64,000 bases of DNA, taken from Phycisphaerae bacterium (GTDB taxonomy: Bacteria > Planctomycetota > Phycisphaerae > UBA1845 > Fen-1342). A model generated the notes under the pieces. The model was not told where the DNA came from. It made no database searches and saw nothing but the letters and a program-made list of their open reading frames with translations. Location: NCBI GenBank assembly GCA_030428945.1, contig JAUIEC010000001.1, positions 530,438 through 594,437 on the forward strand, given 5' to 3'. The translations under genes were made by a program, and so were the position numbers. Shown here piece after piece: positions 54,391-63,242 of the stretch. The stretch's first letter is position 1; each line of letters starts with the position of its first letter.

Positions 54391-56744
54391 GGCGTGTTCC
54401 CCCGGGCGATCCCCGCCAGCGTCGTCGAGTCGGCCAGCGTCGCCAGGTAGCGCTGCCACCAGATGCGGTCACTGCCGTCCGGCGTCTCGGCAAAGGCCTC
54501 GTCGGTGATGTTGCCGAGTTGCCAGCGGGCCCGCTCGATCGCGGCTCCCGCTTCGCGGATGCGACCCTGCCGCAGGTGGATGTTCGCGATCTGCACCTGC
54601 GCCGTCAGCGTCGCCGGATGGTTCTGGTAACGGGCCGCCGCCTGGCGGTAGGTCGCCAGGGCTTCCTGCAGCGCCGACGGTTCGTTCAGCTCGTACAGAC
54701 AGTCGCCCCGGTAGAACAACGCCAGCCGCTCGTAGGTCGCGGCCGCCCGGTCCGCGACCGGATCGGTGTTGCCCAGCCGGGCCCAGTACTCGCGGAACAT
54801 CTCGGCCGCCCGGCGGAATCGGCGGCGGCTCTCGACCGCGGCCTGCCCGTCGTCCTCGAGTTCGGCCAGGCGGTACGCGCTGCGCCGATACGAGTCGGCC
54901 AGCATGAACCGCAGGTGCTTGCTCTCCGCGTCTTCGGGATAGAACGAGAGGAATTCCTCGATGCGGCTGATGGCCGGGGCGTGCTGGTCACGCTGGTAGT
55001 ACAGGTCGCACAGCGCGTAGAGCCCGTCCCGGTAGACCGCCGCCTGCGGCGAGGCCGACCCGAGTTCGAGCAGTTCGATCAGCGTCCGTTCCGCCGAGGC
55101 GTAGTGCGTTTCGCCCAGGGCAATCTGGCACTCCGCCAGCGCCAGGCGGGCGGTCGTGGCCTCCTCAAGCCGCGGAAAACGCAGAATCAGGTCTTCATAC
55201 AGCTCGATCGCGGCCGGAAAGTCGCCCTGCACCACGTAGGTCTGTCCGAGTTGCAGCAGGGCCTGCGGCAGACGCGGGTCGGTATCGCGACTGGCGACGA
55301 ACTCGGCCAGCAGCCGCTGCGACTCGCGGGCCAGGCCGGCCTGGTCGAACTGGTTGGCCGCATCCCACAGCAGCGTCGCGTAGCGCTGGTCTTCGAGCGT
55401 CGCGAATCGGGCGGCCGCCTCGTAGTTCTCGGCCGCGCCGCGGTGCATCGAGCGCCGCGTGTCGCTGTCGGTGTGGTTCTCGGCCGCCCACTGGTACTCG
55501 CGTCCGAGGATCTCGTGCATCTGCAGCCGCTGCTCGGGCTCGGTGCCGGTCAGGTGCATCGCCAGTTCGGCATAGGCGATCGTGTTGTCGGGGTCGTTGG
55601 CCCGGTGCCGTTCGGTGATCAGTTCGAGCAGCGCCGTGCGGATCCGCGGGCGGACGATCGCCAGCGAGGCCGGGTCGCGGCTCAGGTGCACCAGCGGGGC
55701 GGTGGCGGCTTCGCGGGCGGCCGGGTGCCGCTGCAGCGCCGCCAGGGCGCGGACCTGTCCGACCGAAGCGTGCCCGAAGACATCGCCGTGGTTCTGCAGT
55801 TCGGCCGCCTGGCGAAAGTCCATCAGGGCCTGCTGCGGGCGCGATTCGAGCAGGTTCAGTCGCCCGTGCAGCCAGGCGGTCAGGGCCGGCAGGAATCCGG
55901 CCCGGTCGAGGGTCGGGTCGCTCCGTGGCGTTTCGTTCAGCCAGGCGTCCGCCTGGGCCAGGCGCTCGGTGGCACCGTCCAGGTCGCCGGACTCGGTCAG
56001 CACCCACGCCCACAGGAAATCGCGGTAGCCCTGCAGGTCGCTCCGCTGCAGGCGGTCGGCAAAGCGGACCAGCAGGTCGGTCGCCCGCGGCAGGTCGGCC
56101 CGGTCGAGGGCCTCACCGATCGCCTGCCGCAGCGTCGTCCACAGGAAGACCGGTTCGACCCCTTCTTCCAGCAGCAGGGTTTCGATGAACGCCCGGCGGC
56201 GGTCCGCGTACTCAGGCTGTTCTTCGAGCAGGCGGACCAGCGCGTGCAACGCGTTCCGCCGGTCGATCGGTTCGGGTTCGCGGTCCAGCACCGCCTCGTA
56301 GGCCCGCAGAGCCGTCCGTACGTCGCCCAGCCACTCGTGGGCCTGCGCGGCGCGGAGGGCACCCCGGGCGTCCGGCGGGTGGCCAAGACGGTGGGCAGCC
56401 TCGTGGTTCTCGAGCAGCAGTTCGACGTTCCCGGGAATCGGCACCGGGCGCAGCCGCTCCTGGGCCAGGATCAGGTCCGCCAGCGTGTCGTGCAGGGCGG
56501 CCTGCTCCCGCCGCGTCGGGGCCGGCTCCATCTTGAGCAGGTTCGCCAGCGCGTTGGTCGCATCGTGGTACCGGCCCGCCTCGGCCAGTGCCAGGACGTC
56601 GGCCACCAGCGCGTCGAGCGGGACCTCGGTCCGTTCGGGCTTGAGCTTGTAGAGGGCCGACCCGGCCACGAACAGGGCCACGAACGCCAGCGGAATCTGC
56701 CAGCGTTCGGCCAACAATGCTCGCAGGTCACCGAGGCGACTCAT
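54387..56744 (-). CDS. Membrane-anchored TPR protein heading the flagellar cluster
   Basis: 785 residues from MSRLGDLRALLAE. One membrane helix (about 16-32), then nearly continuous TPR-type helical repeats to the end, for example PQALLQLGQTYVVQGDFPAAIELYEDLI. No catalytic domain. It is the first gene of the minus-strand cluster and is translationally coupled to the FlgN-like gene; it might be a scaffold for the flagellar base, but it could be an unrelated cell-envelope scaffold. A CCGATAGAAC element lies 56 bases upstream of its ATG. Confidence 0.75.
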   Translation of the reverse strand: MSRLGDLRALLAERWQIPLAFVALFVAGSALYKLKPERTEVPLDALVADVLALAEAGRYHDATNALANLLKMEPAPTRREQAALHDTLADLILAQERLRPVPIPGNVELLLENHEAAHRLGHPPDARGALRAAQAHEWLGDVRTALRAYEAVLDREPEPIDRRNALHALVRLLEEQPEYADRRRAFIETLLLEEGVEPVFLWTTLRQAIGEALDRADLPRATDLLVRFADRLQRSDLQGYRDFLWAWVLTESGDLDGATERLAQADAWLNETPRSDPTLDRAGFLPALTAWLHGRLNLLESRPQQALMDFRQAAELQNHGDVFGHASVGQVRALAALQRHPAAREAATAPLVHLSRDPASLAIVRPRIRTALLELITERHRANDPDNTIAYAELAMHLTGTEPEQRLQMHEILGREYQWAAENHTDSDTRRSMHRGAAENYEAAARFATLEDQRYATLLWDAANQFDQAGLARESQRLLAEFVASRDTDPRLPQALLQLGQTYVVQGDFPAAIELYEDLILRFPRLEEATTARLALAECQIALGETHYASAERTLIELLELGSASPQAAVYRDGLYALCDLYYQRDQHAPAISRIEEFLSFYPEDAESKHLRFMLADSYRRSAYRLAELEDDGQAAVESRRRFRRAAEMFREYWARLGNTDPVADRAAATYERLALFYRGDCLYELNEPSALQEALATYRQAAARYQNHPATLTAQVQIANIHLRQGRIREAGAAIERARWQLGNITDEAFAETPDGSDRIWWQRYLATLADSTTLAGIARGNTP

Positions 56745-56800
56745 GGCCCATCCTTGCGCGGAGCATGCGGTGAGCGACCCTCCGTGGTCGACTCTCAGGG

Positions 56801-56810
56801 GTTCTATCGG
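56801..56810 (-). promoter_or_regulatory. CCGATAGAAC element upstream of the TPR gene
   Basis: Exact 10-mer on the minus strand, 56 bases before the ATG at 56744. Together with the plus-strand copy at 56922-56931 it marks both sides of the 213-base divergent region, suggesting paired promoters. -35 box not evident. Confidence 0.4.
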
Positions 56811-56921
56811 GTCGCCCGCCGGGACGGGTTGCGTGAAAGTTGCCGATTGCCGGCAGACCCTGCGCGGTTTCCCCCACCCCGGGGAGCCCGCCAACCTCCT
56901 CCAGTTTCAGGACCTGCGGGA

Positions 56922-56931
56922 CCGATAGAAC
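56922..56931 (+). promoter_or_regulatory. CCGATAGAAC element upstream of the GGDEF gene
   Basis: Exact 10-mer on the plus strand, 26 bases before the ATG at 56958. It mirrors the copy at 56801-56810 that faces the flagellar cluster. It resembles a FliA-type -10 box. Confidence 0.4.
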
Positions 56932-56957
56932 CAGAGAAACCCCAGGTGGAACCTGTC

Positions 56958-58313
56958 ATGCCGGATCGATATGACGCTGTGCTGGTGACCCGCGACGCGG
57001 CCCTCCGCGCGGCGGTCCTCGCGCGTCGCCCGGCCGGCGCCCGGGTCCTGTGCGTCGATCCTCACGAAATCGACGATTGCGCCACGATCGAGACCGATCG
57101 CTGGTGGATCGACCTGGACTGCCCGGGCCCGCTCCCGCGACCGCCGCGCGGCCAGTGCTCCTACTTCTGCAACGACCTCCAGCACGCCCCCCGCAGCCTG
57201 CGGGCCGACGTCCTGGTCCGCACCGGACCGGGCGAGGACTTCCCGGCGCTGCTCTGGTCGCACCTGCGACCGACCGCCGGCGACGCCGGGCCGCCCGGAC
57301 TGCCGGGCTGGACCCTCGACCTGCACGAACTGGATCTGGCGCAACTGCTGCGGGCCCTGATCGCCCAACTGCCGCAGCGGCTGGGATACGAGGAAATCCT
57401 CGTCTACCTCCACGACGCCCAGGTCGGCACCCTGCGACTCGGCAAGACCAACGTCCGCAGCGACGTCATGCTCGAAGTCCCCGTCGACGGTCCCGCGCTG
57501 CTCGCCACCGCCGTCCGCCGCCAGCAGATCGTCGTCGACGGGCGACCGCTCGCCGGCGAGGTTCCCCTGGCCGAGACGCCCGCGGGGGACGAAGCGATCC
57601 TGACCCTGACCCGCACCGCCGAACTCGTCGGCTGCGTTCACCTGCGACGCCATCGCCGGCCGCGGACGCCGCTGTCCGACGCGCAACTCCTGCTGCTGAC
57701 CAGGCTGCTCGGGCGACTGCTCGGAAATGCCCAGGCCCACGAACGCGTCCGCAACGAGGCCCGCATCGACGCCCTGACCGGCCTCTACAACCAGCGCTGG
57801 ATGCAGGAGGCCCTCGGCCGCGAAATCCTGCGGGCCCAGCGCTACGGTTCGCCGCTCTCGGTCGTCATGCTCGACCTCGACGCGCTCAAACGAACCAACG
57901 ACCTGTGGGGACACCGGGTCGGCGACGACCTGCTGCGGCACACCGCCACGCGGATCGCCGCCGGACTGCGCCAGATCGACGCCGCCGCCCGGACCGGCGG
58001 GGATGAGTTCGTCGTGCTGCTGCCGCGCACCGACCTGGCCGGCGCCCTCCCGGTGGCCGACCGCATGCAGAACACCCTGCGGGATGACCCGCCGCAGCAC
58101 GCCGGGCAGTTCCTGTCGGCCCGCGCCAGCATCGGCGTGGCCCAGTGGCGCCCGGGGCAGGACACGCTGCAACTGCTCGACGCAGCCGACGCCGCCATGT
58201 ACCGCGCCAAGCAGGCCGGCGGCGATCGCGTTTCCAGCGAACCGCTGCCCGAGCGCAGCGCCGCGGACTGCCGCGACGAACTGCGCGATACCGCCGTCCG
58301 CCTACGCCGCTGA
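56958..58313 (+). CDS. GGDEF diguanylate cyclase with GAF-like N-terminal region
   Basis: 451 residues. Residues 1-130 are of unknown fold; about 130-265 have a GAF-like pattern ending in LLGRLLGNAQAHERVRNEAR. GGDEF domain from 268: DALTGLYNQRWMQEAL, SVVMLDLDALKRTND, and active-site GGDEF at 347-351. RQID at 338-341 is five residues before it, the RxxD inhibitory site, so activity should be controlled by c-di-GMP. The gene is divergent from the flagellar cluster; its tail overlaps hutI by 12 bases on the opposite strand. Confidence 0.9.
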   Translation: MPDRYDAVLVTRDAALRAAVLARRPAGARVLCVDPHEIDDCATIETDRWWIDLDCPGPLPRPPRGQCSYFCNDLQHAPRSLRADVLVRTGPGEDFPALLWSHLRPTAGDAGPPGLPGWTLDLHELDLAQLLRALIAQLPQRLGYEEILVYLHDAQVGTLRLGKTNVRSDVMLEVPVDGPALLATAVRRQQIVVDGRPLAGEVPLAETPAGDEAILTLTRTAELVGCVHLRRHRRPRTPLSDAQLLLLTRLLGRLLGNAQAHERVRNEARIDALTGLYNQRWMQEALGREILRAQRYGSPLSVVMLDLDALKRTNDLWGHRVGDDLLRHTATRIAAGLRQIDAAARTGGDEFVVLLPRTDLAGALPVADRMQNTLRDDPPQHAGQFLSARASIGVAQWRPGQDTLQLLDAADAAMYRAKQAGGDRVSSEPLPERSAADCRDELRDTAVRLRR

Positions 58314-59528
58314 GTGCACGACCTTCCCGGACTTGATCACCGTCCGCACACGATTGCGCCCCGGCGTGTACAGCCACTCCGCCAGGCTCTCCGTGTCCAG
58401 CACCAGCAGATCGGCCTGGTGCCCGACGCTGATCGCCCCGACCCGGTCCGCGCGACCGATCGCGGCCGCGGCGTTGGCCGTGCACGCCACCAGCACCTCG
58501 GTCGGCGTCAGCCGCAACTGGCAGCACGCGATCGCCATGATCCACTGCAGGTTCTCGATGTGTGACGACCCCGGGTTGAAGTCGGTCGACAACGCCACCG
58601 GCAGACCGGCCTCGATCAACCGCCGCGTATCGCAGTGCTCGATCCCCAGGAAGAACGACGTGCCCGGCAGAACCACCGCCACGCTGCCCGCCCCGCGCAG
58701 GGCCGCGATGCCCGCTTCGTCGATGCACTCCAGGTGATCGGCCGAGATCGCCCCGACCTCGCCGGCCAGCACCGTCGCGCCGATCTGCTTCAGTTCGTCC
58801 GCGTGCAGTTTCGGCCGCAGTCCGGCTTCGAGTCCCCGCTGCAGCACGCGGCGCGACTGATCGACATCGAAGGCGCCCGCGTCGCAGAAGACGTCGCAGA
58901 ACGCGGCCAGGTCCTCGTCGGCGATCTGCCGCAGCAGGGCCGGGTCCGAGATCATCTCGATGAAGTCGTCGGGCCGCCCCTCGTACTCGGCCGGCAGGGC
59001 GTGCGCGCCCAGGTACGTGGCCACCAGTTCGATCGGCTGCCTGGTCTTCAGCGTGCGGATCGCCCGCAGTTGCTTCAGTTCGTCCTCGGCCGTCAGTCCG
59101 TAGCCGCTCTTGCATTCGCAGGTCGTCACGCCGTAGGTCAGCATCCGTTGCAGGCGCGGCAGGTTGACGGCCACCAGTTCGTCCTCGCTGGCGTCGCGGA
59201 CGGCCTGGGTGGTCACGCGGATGCCGCCGCCGGCCTGCATGATCGCCAGGTACGACTCGCCCGCCAGGCGTCGCTCGAACTCGCCGCTGCGCTCACCGGC
59301 GAACGGAATGTGCGTGTGCGGGTCGACCAGTCCGGGCACGACGGTGCCGCCGCCGGCCGAGACCCGCTCGGGGTCTTCGGGGGCCTGCTGGGCGGGCCCG
59401 AACCATTGGATCCGCCCGTCCCGGACCTGCAGGGCGGCGCCGTCGATCCGGGCCGGCGCCCGCATCTGGGCCCCGCAGAGCGGCCCCGGGGGCACGACGA
59501 TCAGTTGGCCGATGTCGGTCAGCAGCAT
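58302..59528 (-). CDS. hutI: Imidazolonepropionase
   Basis: 408 residues, normal length. Amidohydrolase metal-binding HTH in VDPHTHIPFAGER, and the family segments GGGIRVTTQAVRDA, TTCECKSGYGLT, KLHADELKQIGA, and the end-of-barrel STDFNPGSSHIENLQ. It hydrolyses imidazolonepropionate to formiminoglutamate in histidine breakdown. hutH and hutU are not in the window. It ends convergent with the GGDEF gene. Confidence 0.96.
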   Translation of the reverse strand: MLLTDIGQLIVVPPGPLCGAQMRAPARIDGAALQVRDGRIQWFGPAQQAPEDPERVSAGGGTVVPGLVDPHTHIPFAGERSGEFERRLAGESYLAIMQAGGGIRVTTQAVRDASEDELVAVNLPRLQRMLTYGVTTCECKSGYGLTAEDELKQLRAIRTLKTRQPIELVATYLGAHALPAEYEGRPDDFIEMISDPALLRQIADEDLAAFCDVFCDAGAFDVDQSRRVLQRGLEAGLRPKLHADELKQIGATVLAGEVGAISADHLECIDEAGIAALRGAGSVAVVLPGTSFFLGIEHCDTRRLIEAGLPVALSTDFNPGSSHIENLQWIMAIACCQLRLTPTEVLVACTANAAAAIGRADRVGAISVGHQADLLVLDTESLAEWLYTPGRNRVRTVIKSGKVVHSAA

Positions 59529-59570
59529 GGGCGGGGGCCCTCGCGGAGAAAAACGGGGGGAAAGCCAACC

Positions 59571-59598
59571 TTGTCACACACCCGGTGTCCGTGACAAT
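59571..59598 (+). promoter_or_regulatory. Candidate promoter with overlapping inverted repeat
   Basis: -35 TTGTCA (59571-59576), 16-base spacer, -10 GACAAT (59593-59598). TTGTCAC (59571-59577) and GTGACAA (59591-59597) form a perfect seven-base inverted repeat with a 13-base spacer covering both boxes, the layout of a repressor operator. It faces the lipoprotein gene that starts at 59654. Confidence 0.45.
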
Positions 59599-59653
59599 GG
59601 TCATGGCAAAGTACCATTTCAGCGGTCTGAGAACCATACGTGGGAGAGCGTGC

Positions 59654-60148
59654 ATGGGAAGCTGGCGAGCAATTCTGACGATGACGGGACTGGCGGCCGC
59701 GCTGCTGAGCGGTTGCGTGATCACCATCGAGCCGGATCCCGGCTCGGGCGGAGGCGGCGGGGGCGGCGGCGACCCGGCCACCACCATCCGGGTGCGGATC
59801 GTCAACACGACCAACGTCGGGCTGGACCCGAAGATCTTTCTGTCGAACGAAGTGCTGACGACGGACGAACTGTTCACGCTCGGCACGCAGTTCACCAGTT
59901 TCGGTTTCCTGACCCTCGGCGTGCTGGAACCGTTCGACATCGACACCTTCGAGGTCGCCTGCACCGATGCCGTCACGATCGGCACGCAGGGCGGCAACTT
60001 CGGCGACGACCCGCTCAACAACCCCGACGGCAGCGGCCGCGTGATCGTCCTGACACAGGGCGCCAGCGTCTTCTGCGGCGACACGGTCGTGCTGACCTAC
60101 TCGCGCAACCTGGGCGGCTTCACCACGACCGTCACCGTCGAGGAATAG
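59654..60148 (+). CDS. Small unknown lipoprotein with poly-glycine linker
   Basis: 164 residues from the ATG at 59654, with GGGAG seven to eight bases upstream and a lipobox LLSGC. The frame extends 23 codons upstream, but that overlaps the candidate promoter. After a GSGGGGGGGG linker comes a beta-rich domain with two cysteines (EVACTDA and SVFCGDT) likely to pair. No known family was recognised. It is a stand-alone gene next to hutI. Confidence 0.65.
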   Translation: MGSWRAILTMTGLAAALLSGCVITIEPDPGSGGGGGGGGDPATTIRVRIVNTTNVGLDPKIFLSNEVLTTDELFTLGTQFTSFGFLTLGVLEPFDIDTFEVACTDAVTIGTQGGNFGDDPLNNPDGSGRVIVLTQGASVFCGDTVVLTYSRNLGGFTTTVTVEE

Positions 60149-60181
60149 CTCGCGAGCAGTCGCCTGGATCGATGGTTTGTC

Positions 60182-60210
60182 TTGGAACTCGCTGAGCGGG
60201 TTGCTACACT
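60182..60210 (+). promoter_or_regulatory. Candidate promoter of the CSPTR sulfatase gene
   Basis: -35 TTGGAA (60182-60187), 17-base spacer, -10 TACACT (60205-60210). The implied start near 60217 leaves a 34-base leader before the ATG at 60251, supporting that start over an upstream in-frame ATG. Confidence 0.45.
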
Positions 60211-60250
60211 GACGTGTTCCAAACCTGGGCGTGAACGGCGAGGATCCTGG

Positions 60251-61627
60251 ATGTATGCGCTGCTGGTTGTATTGTTCTTGTTTGTTGTCGGAGCAGAGGC
60301 TCAGCTCAAGGCGGTGCCGGACGAGATTCCGGCGACACGCAACTTCGTGTTAATCCTGGCGGATGACATGGGGGTGGATCTGCTGGACTTCTACGGTGTC
60401 GCGACCAGTACACCCTGCACGCCCCATCTCAGTGAACTTGCCGAGCGGTCGCTTGTCTTTCGGAATGCGTGGGCTAACCCGATTTGTTCGCCCACCCGCG
60501 CGCAGATTCTGACGGGCGTGCACGCGTTCCGCAACGGCGTCGGTCGAACCGTGTTTCCGACGGGTACGCAGTCCATCGGGATCAATCCGAAAATCCGGTC
60601 TTTGCCGGCCGTGCTCAGTTCCTATGACAGCGCGGTTGTCGGCAAGTGGCACCTGAGCGATTCGACCCAGAGCCTCAGCCATGCCGAGGAGTTTGGCTTC
60701 GGGACCTTCGCAGGATCGCTGTACAATGTCGACGAAGAGGAGATCGCGCCAGGGGTGGAAGGAAACTACGAGGAGTGGGTCAAGACGGAGAATGGCAAGC
60801 AGGCGGTTGTGCATCGATATGCGACGACGGACACAATCGACGATGCGATCTCACAACTCGGTATCCTTGAGCCGCCCTGGTTCTTGTATGTTTCCTTGAA
60901 CGCGCCGCATCTTCCGGCGCACGTGCCGCCGAGCGTCCTGTGCGCGGATCCGAACCGTTGTAATGGTTCGCCGTTCTGCGACGAGAAGCAGACCGAGACC
61001 CGCGAGATGGTCAAGGCAGCCGTGGAAGCCATGGACACCGAGATCGGCCGTTTGCTTGCTGCGCTTCAGGTCGTGGATCCGTCTGCGGTGGTGTTCTTCG
61101 CGGGAGACAACGGCACGCAACGCGACGTTATAGAGCCTCCGTACGACCCAAGTATGGCAAAGGGCACGCTGTTTCAGGGTGGCGTTCATGTTCCGCTGAT
61201 GGTTTCCGGGCCAGGAATCCGCAGCGGGCAGACCGAGGCACTCGTCGCGCTGGTCGACCTGCATGCGACCATTGCGGAATTGGCCTATGAGAATGGGGCC
61301 CGAACGGTCGACTCGGTTTCCTTTGCCCCGGTTCTCTTCGGCCTGACGGATGTGTCGGACCGCGCCACTGTGTATGCCGAGAAGTTCCGCCCGAACTTCG
61401 ACCCCATGCAGGCCAGCTTTGTTCCCTCTCAGCACACTCGCGCGGTGCGGAATGCCCGTTTCAAGCTGATCCGCGATACGCCGCCATTTGGGGCCACGAC
61501 GGACATGCTGTTCGACCTTGTGGTCGATCCGTACGAGCAGGACAATCTGCTTCCGAATCCAACCGGTGACGCGGCTGCGGCCTACCAGCAACTACAGGCG
61601 AGACTGGTCGAACTGGGTGTGGATTGA
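60251..61627 (+). CDS. Secreted formylglycine-type sulfatase
   Basis: 458 residues. The ATG at 60251 has GAGG seven bases upstream and gives a signal peptide ending near residue 18 (VVGAEAQ). Family S1 features: metal site LILADDMGVDLLDFYG, active-site NPICSPTRAQILTGVH with the formylglycine cysteine at Cys79 (CSPTR), VGKWHLS, and FAGDNGTQ. It likely removes sulfate esters from polysaccharide. It needs an anaerobic or FGE-type maturase, none of which is in the window. GC is lower here than in the flagellar region. Confidence 0.9.
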   Translation: MYALLVVLFLFVVGAEAQLKAVPDEIPATRNFVLILADDMGVDLLDFYGVATSTPCTPHLSELAERSLVFRNAWANPICSPTRAQILTGVHAFRNGVGRTVFPTGTQSIGINPKIRSLPAVLSSYDSAVVGKWHLSDSTQSLSHAEEFGFGTFAGSLYNVDEEEIAPGVEGNYEEWVKTENGKQAVVHRYATTDTIDDAISQLGILEPPWFLYVSLNAPHLPAHVPPSVLCADPNRCNGSPFCDEKQTETREMVKAAVEAMDTEIGRLLAALQVVDPSAVVFFAGDNGTQRDVIEPPYDPSMAKGTLFQGGVHVPLMVSGPGIRSGQTEALVALVDLHATIAELAYENGARTVDSVSFAPVLFGLTDVSDRATVYAEKFRPNFDPMQASFVPSQHTRAVRNARFKLIRDTPPFGATTDMLFDLVVDPYEQDNLLPNPTGDAAAAYQQLQARLVELGVD

Positions 61628-61655
61628 GGGGCACCTCGATATCCGCCCGAACCTG

Positions 61656-63233
61656 TTAGCGACGCTTGTTCTTCGGGACCGGAACGCGCACCAGGATTTC
61701 GTGCTTTTTCGGCCGGTTCGTATCACCGCGATAGGGCTGATAGGTGCGTACGTGCTTGTCCGGGTGTTTGAGTGAGGCGTAGCACTCTACACCCTTGGCC
61801 AGAATCGTGGCCACAAAGTTGAGGTTCGGCCGTCCCGGCGTTTTCTTGGCGGCGATCGTCGTCGGGATCATCTTGACCACGGTCCCGGGTTGCGCCTTCT
61901 CGAGCTTGCGATCAAGATCGGCGAGGGCCGCGTTCATGGTCTTGGACGCTTCGCTCCATTCGTCGTATGGAGTCCACAGCGGTGAAAACTGCAGAGGCAG
62001 GCAGAGTGCCGGGATCAGCGCCAGGCCAAGCACGGCACCCAGTGGTGCCACGTACCACCGTTGTCGCACCAGACGCAGCGCGGATTCCGCGACCGCCGCG
62101 ACCACAAGGCAAATGCCTGCCAGCGGAACCGCTGCATACCACGGGCCGTACCAGTCCATTTCCGTCAATGCATAGACCGGCAATACCATCCAGGCGAGTC
62201 CGATCGCTACGGCGGTTGACAGGTCGCGTGTCTCACGACGAAACACACAGACGAAGAAGACAACCAGCGCCAAGGCAAGTAGCCCGGCCGCGATCGTCCT
62301 GGCGATGTCGTCCGCGTCCGTGCCGGCAGGTAGCCAGGTCTTGGGCAGGGCCAGCATTGGGCACCAGATATCGTTGAGAGCTTCCGACCCGAACTGAGTC
62401 AGGCGCTCCCACGCCGACATGCGGTCGACGCGCGCGTTGTAGCCGCCAAGACCCTCCAGGACGACCGTACGGTTCCACATGAACAGGCCAATACCGATCG
62501 CCGCGGGCAGCGGCATCAACACGCACCGAGTCAGTCGCCGCTTCCAAGGCGAATCGGGTATCAGCAACTGGTGCAGGAAAACCAAGCCAAGCACCATCAC
62601 ACCTGTCTCCTTGGATCCGGCGGCCAGAACCGCAAGGAAACCGACGGCCAGGGCCCGGCCCCACAGCCATCTTTCGGAGCGCACGGGGAGCGTGCAAAGG
62701 GTGGCGAACACCAGCCCTATACAGACGAGTTCAGAGCGGCGCGAGGGAACCGGAAGGACATTCAGCAGGGCTGGGTGCAGGGCGAACAACAGGGCTGCGA
62801 TCGTGGCGGCTGGCCAGGCCCTCGGGCCGAACAACCGCAATACGAACAGATAAAGAAAAAGGATTGCCAATCCCAGCCAGAGCAGGGAACTCAGGTGGTA
62901 CCCGCGGGCATCAAGACCCCAAACCCGATAGTCCAGGGCCAGCAACAGGTGCTGAACCGGCCGGTAGAAATCAGCTTCAATCATTCCGCCGGCGAGTTTC
63001 TCGCCAAAGGTGTCCCAGAAATCCTGTGACGTATCAATTCGGGCAGAGTAGATCTGCATGAACGAGTCGTACCCGAGGATGGCGTACGGCTCGGTAACGC
63101 CGCGGGAGTGGGCCGTCCAGCCCAGCGCGACGACTCCCAGCAGCGGCAGAACCCACAGGAACCGGCGGCGGCCCGTTGGGGCCACTGCCGGTTCCACGGG
63201 TGTTGGAACGGACGTTTCGGACTGATCCATCAT
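61656..63233 (-). CDS. Multi-pass GT-C-like glycosyltransferase (putative)
   Basis: 525 residues, about 10-11 membrane helices, soluble lysine-rich C-terminal tail (about 450-525). The early loop DSFMQIYSARIDTSQDF followed by FYRPVQHLLLALDYRVWGLDARGYHLSSLL resembles lipid-linked-sugar (TMTC/PMT-like) transferases, in which acidic loop residues carry the activity. This is by layout only. It begins nine bases after the PEP-CTERM gene stops, so the two are probably one operon. Confidence 0.65.
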   Translation of the reverse strand: MMDQSETSVPTPVEPAVAPTGRRRFLWVLPLLGVVALGWTAHSRGVTEPYAILGYDSFMQIYSARIDTSQDFWDTFGEKLAGGMIEADFYRPVQHLLLALDYRVWGLDARGYHLSSLLWLGLAILFLYLFVLRLFGPRAWPAATIAALLFALHPALLNVLPVPSRRSELVCIGLVFATLCTLPVRSERWLWGRALAVGFLAVLAAGSKETGVMVLGLVFLHQLLIPDSPWKRRLTRCVLMPLPAAIGIGLFMWNRTVVLEGLGGYNARVDRMSAWERLTQFGSEALNDIWCPMLALPKTWLPAGTDADDIARTIAAGLLALALVVFFVCVFRRETRDLSTAVAIGLAWMVLPVYALTEMDWYGPWYAAVPLAGICLVVAAVAESALRLVRQRWYVAPLGAVLGLALIPALCLPLQFSPLWTPYDEWSEASKTMNAALADLDRKLEKAQPGTVVKMIPTTIAAKKTPGRPNLNFVATILAKGVECYASLKHPDKHVRTYQPYRGDTNRPKKHEILVRVPVPKNKRR

Positions 63234-63242
63234 GGGATCAGT

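Noticed and set aside
54519..56900. Plus-strand frame opposite the TPR gene, joined to the GGDEF gene
   Set aside because: Antisense to a TPR protein with regular repeats. The GGDEF protein has its own start at 56958 after a candidate promoter element.
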